This document shows, one piece after another, positions 21,478 through 30,671 of a stretch of 64,000 bases of DNA; position 1 is the first letter of the stretch; every line of letters begins with the position of its first letter. The notes beneath the pieces were generated by a model. It was given only the letters and a program-made list of their open reading frames with translations, had not been told where the DNA came from and did not search any database. Location: NCBI GenBank assembly GCA_958009055.1, contig OY253661.1:310001-374000 (forward strand). The letters run 5' to 3'. A program made the position numbers and the translations under genes. The stretch comes from Choricystis sp. odSpoLacu1. Lineage: Eukaryota; Chlorophyta; Trebouxiophyceae.

Positions 21478-24400
21478 ATGGCCGACGCGTCGCCGGCCGC
21501 CCTGCTGGCCGCCCGCCTGGCGTGCCCAGTCGAGCGTGACACGGCCACGCTGGACCTGGCGGTGCGCGGGGGGGCGGTGGGGGGGCGCGCGCGCCATTGG
21601 TTCGCCCCTTGCGAAACACTCACGCGGGTCGCTCACACACGCCTCCCCCCTTTTCCCACAGGAAGCACTGCTGACACCAGCTGCGTCAGGTAAACTCAAG
21701 TCGCTGGCAAAATGCATGGACGACTCGGACGCCGAGGTGAGAGAGGGAGCAGGAGAAACGCATTGCGCGTGTTTTATTTTTTGGTTGTGACGCCCCGCGT
21801 CCTCGCCGCGGGTCCGCCTGTGTCCATCGCCCACCTCGACAGGCGGGTGACAGTCTGATGCCACCAACGAGACGGTGTGACGGAGGTCCAAGGCCGGCGG
21901 TTACGCTGGGAGGGAGGGGCGCGCCGCGCTCCGCACACGACGCTGACATCCTCCCACCCACTCCCACCCCGCTCCCTCTCCAGGTGGCCGCCGCCGCCCT
22001 TGAAACCGTCCGCGAGCTTGCTGCTGCCGCCCCAGGGTCTGCCGCCCATCAACTCACGTCCGTCCTGAGCCCCGCCGTAGCGGCCGCCGCGGGGGATGTG
22101 CGGCCGGCGGTGGCCACCGCACGCGCGCGCGCGCGGCGCGCGCGCTGCGCGACCTGGCCCTCGACTCTGGCTTGGCTGGCGCTGATGTCGATGAGGGAGA
22201 CAACGACAGCTCTTACATTCTGGCGGCCCGGGCGGCCGACCTGTCCCTGCACTCCGCGCCGCGCAGGCCGCGCGCGCTGCCGACTGCGCCGCCGCGCAGT
22301 GCGCAGCCGTCGCTGGCAGCGGCACGCCCCATTGTGCCGCCCTCGCTCGCCGGGCTGCGCACCCGCCTGATCGCGGCGTTCTCTGTGCTCGAGGGCGGCC
22401 CCTCGGTCGACTGGCAGGACAGTGTCGCGGCGTTGACCGAGGTGGAGGCGCTCGCACGCGGCGCGCCGCTCAGCGGCCGCGACCGCGTCGCGGCCGTCGC
22501 GGACGCGGCCAGGCGCGGGGCGGGATCATTAGGCGCCGCCTGCCTGGACCTGCGGTCCGCGGTCGCGCGCCAAGCGTGCACCACCGTCAAGGGACTTTCA
22601 GAGGCCACCGGCAGCGCGCTCGTGCCCGCCGCCGACGCGCTGACGGCTGACCTGCTGCGCGGCGCGGCAGCCCCCACTGGCGTGGCAGCGGCAGCTGCTG
22701 TGGATGCCTTGACATCATTAACCGTCAACGTGCGCCCTTCCCGGTTGCCGGGCCGCCTGGCGGCCTCTGTGCGCAGCGCGCGCGCGGTCGCGGGGCGCCG
22801 CGTCGCCGTGCACTGCGCTTTGGACGCGGCGCGCGCATGGCCCCCCGCCGACGTGGCGCGCGCAGCTGCGTCCTTCACCGACATCGTGGACGCCGCCTCC
22901 CGCGACGTGGACGCCGGCGTGCGTGGCGCGGGGCGGGAGCTGGCCGCCGCGCTCGGCCGTGGCGATGCGTCTACCCAACCGCGCGCGCTGCCGGCCCACC
23001 CTCCCGCCCGCAGGCCGCGGGCTCCCCAACCACCCAACGCGCCCCTGCCGGGGCGCCTGTTTGGGCGGGAGTCGTTGGCCGCTGTTGGCGTCAGCCACGG
23101 CACCGGGACCTTGTCGTTTGGCGGGCGGCCGTCGTATGGTGTGCCGCCCGCTGCCGCCGCCCGCTGGCCCGCCGCGCTTGACTACTGGCCGTCGGGCGGG
23201 CCGATCGGCGCGCGCCGCGATGAACCCTCCACCGCGGACGACGACAGTGGCCGCTTCTGGCAGCCCTCGGCCAGTGCCACGCCATCGGCGACGTCCATCG
23301 GGCCTGCGTCCGCAACGACGGCGCGCGCCGCGTTTTCACGGCCCACGTTCAACGCTCCCAACGCGTGGCGCGCGTCGGTGGGGTGCAGCGGCGCCCCATC
23401 CTCAGCCGACGCCACCCCGCCCGCCTCCCGCCGCACGCCGCAGCCGTCTCTGGCGCGTGCGGCGGCGGCCGCAGCCGCTGCGGCGGCCGACCCGTCGGCC
23501 GCCGCATGGCGCGCGAGAGAGGCCGCGCTGACGGGGCTGGCAGACGCGCTGGCCTCCCTGCCGCCCGGCTCGCGCGAGGCGGCGGGCGTGGCAGATTCAC
23601 TAGTCGCCCTGCTGGCTGCCGGCGTGGGCGACGCCCACGCGCGCGTCGCAGAGGCTGGCCTGCGTGCCGCGGCGGCGGCCGCCGCAGCGGCGCCCTGCGC
23701 CCTCGCCCCGCACGCCGACCGCATTGTGGTGGCCCTGCTGTCCCGCGCGGGCGACGCCAAGGAGAGCGTGCGCCGTGCCGCGGGAGTCGCCCTGGACGCG
23801 GTGGCTGCCGCGTTGGATCGCGACGCCCTGCTGGCCGCCGTCGCGGCGGCCATCGCGGCCTCGCGCACGCCCCGCGCGCGCGCGGCCGCGTTTGACTACG
23901 TCTCCGCCGCCGCGGCGGCGGGCACGCTGGCGGGCGCGGAACGCACGCACGGTCTGCGCGCCCTGGTGGCGCGCGCGTCCACGGCGGCGGCGGCAGCTGA
24001 TGGCGGTGCGGTGGCAGGCGCAGCACGGCGCGCGCTCGGCTCGATCGTGCGCTGCATCGACGCAGGCATGGTCGTCGGCCACGTGAAGATATGTCCGCCG
24101 GATGAGCGGACGTCGCTGGCGGCGCTGGTGAGGGGGTTGAACCTGCCGCCGCCTGTTGGGTGTGGGGATGATGATGATGATGACGGCGCGGCGGAGGGAG
24201 AGGCAGAGGCGGCACACGCCGCTGCCACCGCCTGGCAGACCGCACCCGACGCGCCTCCCACCAAGACTCTGCTCTCGACCTCGCCTCCGCCGCCGCCGCC
24301 GCCGCCCGACCTGCAGTACGACCACGGAATGGACGACGACGGTTATGACGACGACGACCGAGGAGCCGCGGCGTCGTCCGCGCTAGAGTACTCGCTTGAC

Positions 24401-25189
24401 AGCGGCGCCAGCCTCTCCCTCGCCCGCCCCGCCGCCTCGGCCGCGTCCGAGCCGCCCCCCCTGACGGACGCCACGCTGGACGCCGCGCTGAAAGCCCTGG
24501 CGGACGCCAGCCTGGACGATGGCGAAGCCGTTGCAGCCGCGCTGGCTGCTGTGGCAGCGTGTGCCGCCTCGCTCGACGCGCCAAACTTTGAGCGCCGCCT
24601 GCCCGAAGCCGCGGCGGCGGCGGCCACCGTTTTGGCTGCTGCCGCCGATCCAGCCGCCCGCACTGCGGCCGCTGACGCGCTGCGCGACATCGCGGTGTGG
24701 CACGCGGGCGGTCTCACGCCCTCACTGGGCGCGTGCCTCCCGCCGCTTGCGCGTGCGGCGGGCGCGGACGCCGACGCCGATGTGCGCCGGTCGGCGCGCG
24801 CCGCGCTGGAGCACACGTGCGCCCGGTCGCCTCCGGGGCCCGTGACCGCCGCACTGGCGGCCACGCTGGCAGACGCGGCAGACCCCGACACAGGGCACCC
24901 GGCCGCCGCAGCTGCCACCCTGCGCGCGGGGGCGACCGCGCTGGCCGCCCTGCCTCCCGCCGCCGCCCTGGACGCCGCCCACCGGCACGGCCTGCTGGAC
25001 GCAGTGGCCAAAGCGGCGCGGTCGGCGGCGCCCGCAGTGCGGCACGGTGCGGTGGCCCTGCTGGCGGGGCTGTGGCGTGGCGCTGACGCGCGTGGGCGGG
25101 GCGAGGTGGCGGGTCGGCTGGCGCCTGCGACCGCGGAGCTGGTGCGACTGTACGCGTCGCACGCGAGTGTGGGTGGTCGGGCAGAGTAG
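21478..25189 (+). CDS. CLASP/TOG-like HEAT-repeat protein
   Basis: Probable microtubule-associated protein. Exons 21478-21561, 21662-21736 and 21984-25189, phase 0, about 1120 aa after repair. Exon 2 (EALLTPAASGKLKSLAKCMD) and exon 3 (VAAAALETVRELAAAAPGSA) look like the first HEAT helices of a TOG array. A second array lies around LVALLAAGVGDAHARVAEAG, IVVALLSRAGDAKESVRRAA and ARAAAFDYVSAAAAAG, and a third near the C-terminus (DALRDIAVWHAGGLTPSLGA, VRRSARAALEHTC). Linkers are Pro/Ser-rich with an acidic DDDDDDGAAEGE patch. The frame shifts inside the CG-rich run 22122-22145; one CG unit fewer gives ARARALRDLALDSGLAGADV. Either splice reading of the 3' end yields a stop at the same place. Family identity is inferred from repeat pattern, not a signature motif. 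Confidence 0.65.
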
Positions 25190-25620
25190 TGAGTGAAAAC
25201 GTGTAGATATTTTTTCTTTGAAAGATCGATGCACTGCGCTCGAAGCTGGGGCTGTCCCTCGCGCGCGGCGGCCGCGGCGCGTCCCGCTTCGCCTCGCTGG
25301 ATGGCGGCACGGCCGCTGGGGTCCTTCCCGGCCGCTCTGCGGCTGACATCGCGGTAGCCCCCCGGGGCGACATAACGCTGCGCGGCGTGGCGGCGTCGCT
25401 GTTGTTTCTCGCGGTGTCGCTTTGGCGGCAGCCTGCACCCGGTGTCCCCGCTGGATGCGGGGGCGCATGACAGGCAGGGGACGGTACATGAGCGCCGATG
25501 TTGGGACGCTGCGCGTCTACGACGTGGATGCGTTGTGGCGCGAGGTTACCGCGCGCCTACCGCGAGGCCACGCCTACCGCGAGGCGGTAGGCGCGAGGCG
25601 CAGGCTGTGGTGAGTGCGAG
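25190..25620 (+). other. Unassigned open frame downstream of the CLASP-like gene
   Basis: After a pyrimidine tract and an acceptor-like TTGAAAG, an open frame runs from about 25226 to the TGA at 25466-25468. It encodes about 80 residues, including IDALRSKLGLSLARGG and a hydrophobic segment GVAASLLFLAVSLW that could span a membrane. There is no start codon in a good context and no recognised family. It may be a 3' exon of an unseen transcript, or chance. Confidence 0.3.
25553..25592. repeat. Direct repeat and 9-bp hairpin
   Basis: CGCCTACCGCGAGGC occurs at 25553-25567 and again at 25571-25585. The second copy forms a perfect hairpin GCCTACCGC-GAG-GCGGTAGGC (25572-25592). Confidence 0.75.
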
Positions 25621-25835
25621 AGCTGCAGGCGGGGTGATGTTGAGAGTTAAAAGTTTGCTGCTTTTTTTTTTCAAACTGGTTTGCTTTTCCAAAAAACACC
25701 TCTGCGCCTCAGCTTGGCGCTTCACTGAATCACGCACACCCTTACATGTCTCTGCGCGTTGCGCCGGCTGCGTTTTCCGCGCTGCCAGCGCCCAACATCG
25801 GCCGAGTGGCGCGATGTTAACCTCCCTCTTTCAAT

Positions 25836-25857
25836 CCCTCCCCCCTTGGGGGGAGGG
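25836..25857. repeat. 10-bp perfect hairpin, CCCTCCCCCC-TT-GGGGGGAGGG
   Basis: Perfect inverted repeat with a two-base loop at the left edge of the AT-richer island. Confidence 0.8.
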
Positions 25858-25876
25858 CGGGTACGTAAACAAACTC

Positions 25877-25911
25877 GTAATGGTGTACGAAAAAGTAATG
25901 GTGTACGAAAA
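25877..25911 (+). repeat. Tandem duplication of GTAATGGTGTACGAAAA
   Basis: Two adjacent copies, 25877-25894 (one extra A) and 25895-25911, otherwise identical. Inside the AT-richer island. Confidence 0.85.
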
Positions 25912-25942
25912 TATCGTAGGAGTCACGCGAGAGTTTGACCTC

Positions 25943-26449
25943 CTACGAACATTTGATGGTTGGATCGGGTTCGAAGCAGGTGTCCAGTGTTGGCGAGGCG
26001 TCCGTAACAAGGAGCGTCAATTGTCCCGAAGGCGAGTCTCGAGCGATCACGTGCATGTCCATCGCGGTGATGATCCACGGTCCAACCTGGTTAAAAATAT
26101 TAATCCCGAGGTATCCCTTGATATTCCGTTGCGTCATGCGGCATGCCTCGGAGCAGCGTACTGAAGATTTATCATCAATGCTAGTCCTATTCAGCGACTG
26201 ATCCAGACAGCTGCGCTTGGTCGCCAGGTCCGGATGAACGAATTTGGTGTCTTTGATCTGATATTCCTCTTTCCACAGCCCGCGGCCTTCGAGCCGTGTA
26301 AAAGGAAAAGATTTGTACATCGACGGCCCCGAGAAGCTGACCCATGAGCCAATAATACCTGAGAACCGCCATAACACATAACTCAGCGCCAAGAAAACGC
26401 AAAATTTTAGAGAGAGCAGACAATAAGGGATGGCAGTTGTCCTCTTCAA
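25943..26449 (-). CDS. Hypothetical ORF in AT-richer island, possible membrane protein
   Basis: 168 codons, not recognised. It starts MKRTTAIPYCLLSLKFCVFL and has a hydrophobic first third (FCVFLALSYVLWRFSGIIGS) followed by a polar part with HPDLATKRSCLDQSLNRTS and a Cys pair. It overlaps the next ORF in another frame, so at most one frame is coding over 26187-26449, unless a splice near CTCAG/GTATTA (about 26369) joins the upstream ORF to this one. Confidence 0.25.
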   Translation of the reverse strand: MKRTTAIPYCLLSLKFCVFLALSYVLWRFSGIIGSWVSFSGPSMYKSFPFTRLEGRGLWKEEYQIKDTKFVHPDLATKRSCLDQSLNRTSIDDKSSVRCSEACRMTQRNIKGYLGINIFNQVGPWIITAMDMHVIARDSPSGQLTLLVTDASPTLDTCFEPDPTIKCS

Positions 26450-26774
26450 ATCCCAGGCAGGCCCCGATATAGGCCCCAGAGTACATTGAAAAGAACTTGG
26501 CTAGTTCTTGAGACCAGGGTTGGTCGACGTCGACGTAGTATTTATCGTTACCCTCACCCTCGCATGCTCCCGGTCCGAGTTGACAACGTTTCTGGTGCAA
26601 ATGGAAAAGCGACGGAGAAGCGAGGTAAACGTATGCCAAGTCCGGCAAACATAGGACATTTGCGGTAGCAAACAATGCCCATGTCATCTTGTCACCTAGC
26701 ATTTTTCCTTTCGCAAACTCGCACGAGCAGCGTGCGCACCTGGAATTGGAAGACAGTGGTTTTGGTGAGCGCAT
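26187..26774 (-). CDS. Hypothetical ORF in AT-richer island
   Basis: 195 codons, not recognised. A possible internal start is MLGDKMTWALFATANVLCLP, followed by YVYLASPSLFHLHQKRCQLG, AKFFSMYSGAYIGACLGFEE and LGAELCVMAVLRYYWLM. Several hydrophobic stretches suggest a membrane protein. Upstream on the same strand, VLKNFDVLERSRQQR near 26840-26900 ends at a GTGAGT donor-like site, and a CCAG acceptor precedes VRTLLVRVCERK, so a spliced gene may cross this island. Confidence 0.25.
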   Translation of the reverse strand: MRSPKPLSSNSRCARCSCEFAKGKMLGDKMTWALFATANVLCLPDLAYVYLASPSLFHLHQKRCQLGPGACEGEGNDKYYVDVDQPWSQELAKFFSMYSGAYIGACLGFEEDNCHPLLSALSKILRFLGAELCVMAVLRYYWLMGQLLGAVDVQIFSFYTARRPRAVERGISDQRHQIRSSGPGDQAQLSGSVAE

Positions 26775-27000
26775 GCATTAAGTTTGAAGACACCTTGATG
26801 CATCAACGTTTTCCCTTCTCCTGCCTCTTCATGGCCGACAAAACCAACAATACTCACCCGTTGTTGCCTACTCCGTTCCAAAACGTCAAAATTTTTTAAG
26901 ACTTCCAGAATGTCGCCAGTGGCTGGCGTCTAGTGTCCATTTGGCCGCATCCAGCTTTTAGTATTTCTTGAAACGGAGCATGGTTTGCCGTGTCGATGTT

Positions 27001-27593
27001 TTTGCATATTCCCGCTGAAGATTATGATCAAGTGAGAGGTTTGTGGGAGGGAATTGTGCGACGGGGGGGGAAGCCATCGCCAAAAGTGAGAGCAACCACC
27101 GCGTTTTATTGTGTGCGTGCGTGCGTGCGTTTTGACCCGACGCGTCCTCCACCCGCGTTGCCTCCCAAAGAAGCCAACCACGCGCACGCACCTGAATGAC
27201 TGCAAAGGGGGGGCGCAGGATGGCGAGGGAAGGGGCACGCGTGTTATTGCAAAATACGAATGGCTTTTTGCCAAAGGTGAAGAGAAGAAAAATGAGGGCA
27301 GAGTGAAGAGAGCGGCCGCGGAGAGGCGCGCTACTTTTGCTGTGGGAGACCACAACACTTCTCAGTTCGGTTTCCTGAGACTCCCTCTCTTGCGCCTCAG
27401 CTTGCGCCTCTCCATTGAACCACGCTCACACCCCTTCCCCACGTCTCTTCATCCAGCGCCACCGCCTCCGCCAACGCGGCCGCCGCGGCCGCCACGGAGG
27501 CGGGGGACCGCAGGTGAGTCGCCAGCGACCGCGCCCACAGGGGTGTGCCCTTTTTTTCACAAGAGGGGCACACACCCACTCCCTTCTCCTTCT
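27001..27593. other. Intergenic 3' flank of cytochrome c peroxidase gene
   Basis: Composition returns to GC-rich by about 27440. A GTGC repeat (GTGCGTGCGTGCGTGCG) lies at 27113-27129. No gene recognised. Confidence 0.4.
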
Positions 27594-29239
27594 TCACGCG
27601 GTCGCCGCGCGGTCGCGCGGCACGCCCAGCTCCAGCAGCTTGGAGAACGCGGCGGCGAAGTCGGCCAAGAATTCGGCCTCGTCCGCCGCGTACCGGTACA
27701 CGTGTTTCTTGAACTTGCGGTCCCAGAGGAGGGCCATGTCACTGTGTTTGTGTGTGTGGGTGGGGAAGGGGGGAAGTGTGTGAGAGAGGCGAGCGAACGG
27801 AAACCCTCAAAAAACACCAACCTCCCCCATACCACCAAACCACTCACGTCGGCAGCATCATCAGCTCCCCGCTCTTGTCCTCGTACTGCAGGGGGCCGCC
27901 CCACTTCTTCTTGGACCACTTCTCGTTGACCAGGACGTCAAAATATTGGTTGCTCATCGTGATGGGCGCGCGCGTCCAGGGGCCGACAAACCCAGACCGA
28001 TCCGCGTGGCAGCGGCCCAGGGTGTGAGCGCCCGACAGGGCCACAATCTCTTTGTCGTCGAAGCCCATGCGGTAGAAGATGTCGCGCAGGTGGGCGGCGG
28101 CTTGGGAGGCGTCAGGCAGGCGGCCGTCGAGGGGGCACGCGCTGCCGTCAGCCGCGTCGGTGCGGCCCGGGGTCCAGGCAACAATCGGCCCCCCCATCTC
28201 CTCCACCGCCACGACACCCGCCAGGGTGTACAGGTCGGCGTACGAGATCCAGGGGAAGCGTTTCTTGATGGGTTCCAGGAGAGCGCGCGCGATGCCCAGG
28301 CCAGCGTTGGCGCCGTGGTCGGACTCAGGGGCGAAGCGCATGGTGGCGCCTGGGAGGGTGTGGGAGAGTTTGAGCGAGTGTGGGAGGTGGTGTGGTTGTG
28401 TGTGTGTGTGTGTCGCAAAGGCGGAAACAAAGGGGTGCTGTTTTTTTTTTCTCAAACCTCTTTCCCCCTTTTCTCTTACCGTTGGACCCGCCCGTCCCCG
28501 TCTTCTTATCGTACGTGCCGGCACAGTGCCAGGCCAGGCGCACGAGGACGGGGCCGTAGGAGCCGTCGTCGTAGTCGTCGGCGTCGAGGCGTTCTGAGGA
28601 AGAGATTGGGTGGGAGGAAAGGTCAGGACAACGAAAAAAACATCACACCTATCACACACACACCGTAAAACACAACACATTCAACTCACCAGCGATGGCT
28701 TTGCGGACGGCGTCGTAGTCGGCGGCGCTGGCGGACTGGTGGGAGTGAGTGTGTGAGAGAGTTGCAGGGATGGGGATTAGCGGGAGAGAGGGCAAACACA
28801 GGCGGCGCCCTCTCCTCCCCCTCATCCGGCACACGCGCCGCCCGCCAGTGTCCGCAACACTTGGCAGTGCGACGCGAGCTGGGCGGTTTGGGAGAGTGGC
28901 CGGCCAGCTGCGCCAACCGCCGCCCGCATGCGACACGTGTCGTTTGCCTTACCTTTTTGGCGGCCGCCGGCGCCCCTAGGAAGTCGTCCAGCATGCCGTT
29001 CTCTTTGGCGTACCACAGGCCAGCGCCGCCGGCCAGCAGGACGAGGGGCCAGGCCTGAGTGGGGGAAAAGAGAGAGAGAGAGGGGTGAGCGAAAAAATCA
29101 GACGCGGAACGAAAACGGCGGCATCGCACGCGCGCCGCCTCCCCAAACTCACCGCTTTCTCCGTGGCGGGCTGATGTGTCTTTCCTGTCGTCGCGCGGAC
29201 GGCCAGAGGGACGAGGCGCTTGAGTGTGTGACGGAGCAT
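27594..29239 (-). CDS. Cytochrome c peroxidase, mitochondrial
   Basis: Class I haem peroxidase reducing H2O2 with cytochrome c. Six exons: 29153-29239, 28953-29054, 28690-28735, 28480-28593, 27848-28349 and 27594-27741; phases agree, 332 aa. The N-terminus [20 protein letters not shown] is a typical mitochondrial presequence. Next comes a short hydrophobic segment ([20 protein letters not shown]) that could anchor it to the inner membrane. The distal haem side is [18 protein letters not shown] (Arg, Trp, His); the proximal His is in [22 protein letters not shown]-type rather than ascorbate-peroxidase-type features are [33 protein letters not shown] and [20 protein letters not shown]. It is head-to-head with the MaoC-like gene 89 bases away. 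Confidence 0.93.
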
Positions 29240-29328
29240 GGTCGAAAAATTGGGGGAGCGAAAATCAAACGGTCGAGAAGAGTGTGAGCAATCAGTCGCG
29301 TCACTCTGTGCGAAAAGAAAGAGCCACA
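29240..29328. promoter_or_regulatory. Bidirectional promoter region, CCP / MaoC-like
   Basis: Only 89 bases lie between two divergent start codons, the shortest divergent spacer in the window. Both products appear mitochondrial. No element recognised. Confidence 0.5.
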
Positions 29329-29899
29329 ATGCGCGCCGCCAGCGTCCTGCCCCGCCTGGCGGCGCGCGGCGTGGCGTCAGTGCCTCTGGACAGCGCGGGC
29401 GGGCTGATGGTGGGGTGAGTGTGTGTGTGAGAGAGAAGGAGGAGTGGGCGCGGGGCCGACCCCCCAAACCAACCCTCTCTCCACCTCCCCACACCACAGC
29501 CACACCCTCACCACCACCCGCACCTTCACCCCGGCCGACGTCGCCTCCTTTCTGGCACTGTCTGGCGACGCCAACCCGGTGCACACGAATCCGGCCGCCG
29601 CCGCCGCGGCGGGCCTGTGTGGCGCGGCCGCGCTCCCCGGGCTGTTGACGGCCTCCCTCTTCCCCGGCCTGGTGGGCACCGCCGCCCCGGGCGCTGTGTA
29701 TGCACGCCAAAGCTTGGCCTTCCTGGCCCCCGTGCCCGTGGGGGCGGCTGTGACGGCAACAGTGGAGGTGACGCGGCTCGCGCGCGCGCGAGCGCCCCAC
29801 GCGGGGCGCGCAGACTTCAGGACGCGCGCGTGGACGGTGGGCGGGGTGCTGGCGGTGGATGGGACGGCGACCGCGTTGTTGCCCAGGGGGAGGGGGTAG
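29329..29899 (+). CDS. MaoC-like (hot-dog) dehydratase, HTD2-like, mitochondrial
   Basis: Probable (R)-3-hydroxyacyl-thioester dehydratase of mitochondrial fatty-acid synthesis. Exons 29329-29414 and 29500-29899, phase 2 join, 161 aa. The N-terminus MRAASVLPRLAARGVASVPL resembles a mitochondrial presequence. The hot-dog hydratase motif is FTPADVASFLALSGDANPVH, with the conserved Asp and His of the R-hydratase signature (DxNPxH), followed by the helix AALPGLLTASLFPGLVGT, which replaces the usual G-x-L-xx-S pattern. Its partner gene and the downstream Atm1 transporter are also mitochondrial. Confidence 0.85.
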
Positions 29900-30077
29900 T
29901 TGTTGTTGTGTGTTTTTAGGTTGAGGGGACGTTGAAAAAGGTGTTGAAGGCCGCACTTGCGTTTTTTTTTTTTCCCTCTCCGCCTGGACCCGGACCCCGC
30001 GCGCACCCCGAAAAAGCTGCCACCCAGCCTGCTCTCCCTCTCACACGCCCGTCTACACCTTCAAACCCGCTCCCAGA

Positions 30078-30413
30078 ATGGCCACCTACGCGTCCTTCAC
30101 CACCATCGACGAAGCCATCACGCACCAGCTCACGCTCGCGCTGCTGGGCCTGGGGTGTGTCCAAGAGGGCCGCCGCCGCCGCTGCGTGCACTGTGTCGCA
30201 CTGGTCGCTCCTGCCTCTAGCTCCCCCGAGTTATGCGCGCGGTTGGCGCGGTCTCGAGCAAAGCGATGCCCGACGGCGCGCGGGTGCCCTGGCTACGCCC
30301 TGGCACCGCGAAACCTGAATGATGCGACCGTGTGCTGCCTCGAGTGCGGCGGTGACGGCATCGAAAGTCCGTACACCCGGCGACAAAAAAGGCGGTGCTG
30401 TGCTGGACAATGA
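30078..30413 (+). CDS. Small Cys-rich protein, family copy 2
   Basis: Single exon, 111 aa, ATG 30078, complete stop. The N-terminus MATYASFTTIDEAITHQL, then TLALLGLGCVQEG, is closely related to copies 1 and 3. The body is Arg- and Cys-rich: CVHCVAL, LCARLARSRAKRC, ARGCPGYALAPRN and ATVCCLECGGDG, ending RRQKRRCCAGQ. The CPG[HY]xLxP and CCxEC elements align with copy 1. About ten cysteines and strong positive charge suggest a metal-binding or nucleic-acid-binding small protein, but no known zinc-finger family matches by eye. It lies between two mitochondrial genes without an obvious functional link. Confidence 0.6.
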   Translation: MATYASFTTIDEAITHQLTLALLGLGCVQEGRRRRCVHCVALVAPASSSPELCARLARSRAKRCPTARGCPGYALAPRNLNDATVCCLECGGDGIESPYTRRQKRRCCAGQ

Positions 30414-30671
30414 TGACCAGGTCAACGGGTTGGATGTGGTTGATGTGCACGAACTGTGCTCGCCGCGCTGCCCGCCGCGCGGACCGACGGGCTGTGGTCG
30501 GGTGAGACGTCTGTGTGTAAGAACCGAACTTTTTTCGCGTTTGCCTTTCTTCGCCCGGGGCCTCCCAGGGTCTCGTGGCACCACCTCCTCAACCACGAGA
30601 GACGCCCCCCCTCCCACGCGCGGGGTCGCGCCTCCACGCTCGCGGCAATCGACCCCCGCCCGAAAAAACCA

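Larger units (their letters stand above)
25640..27000. other. AT-richer island between GC-rich genes
   Basis: Base composition drops visibly to near-balanced GC/AT (for example TTAAAAATATTAATCC at 26090-26105) compared with the strongly GC-rich flanks. Codon use in its ORFs is correspondingly different. It contains two hydrophobic minus-strand ORFs (separate entries), a tandem 17-18-base repeat, a 10-bp hairpin and possible splice signals. No transposase, reverse transcriptase or terminal repeats were recognised. It may be recently acquired DNA, an organelle-derived insert or a decayed gene. Confidence 0.6.

Noticed and set aside
25943..26000. Possible tRNA (GGGTTCGAAGC near 25968 resembles a T-loop)
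   Set aside because: No matching acceptor stem, anticodon or D arm could be folded around it.
27397..27597. 66-codon minus-strand ORF beyond the peroxidase stop
   Set aside because: Starts inside the 3' flank, has no domain or splice link; the peroxidase already has a complete C-terminus.
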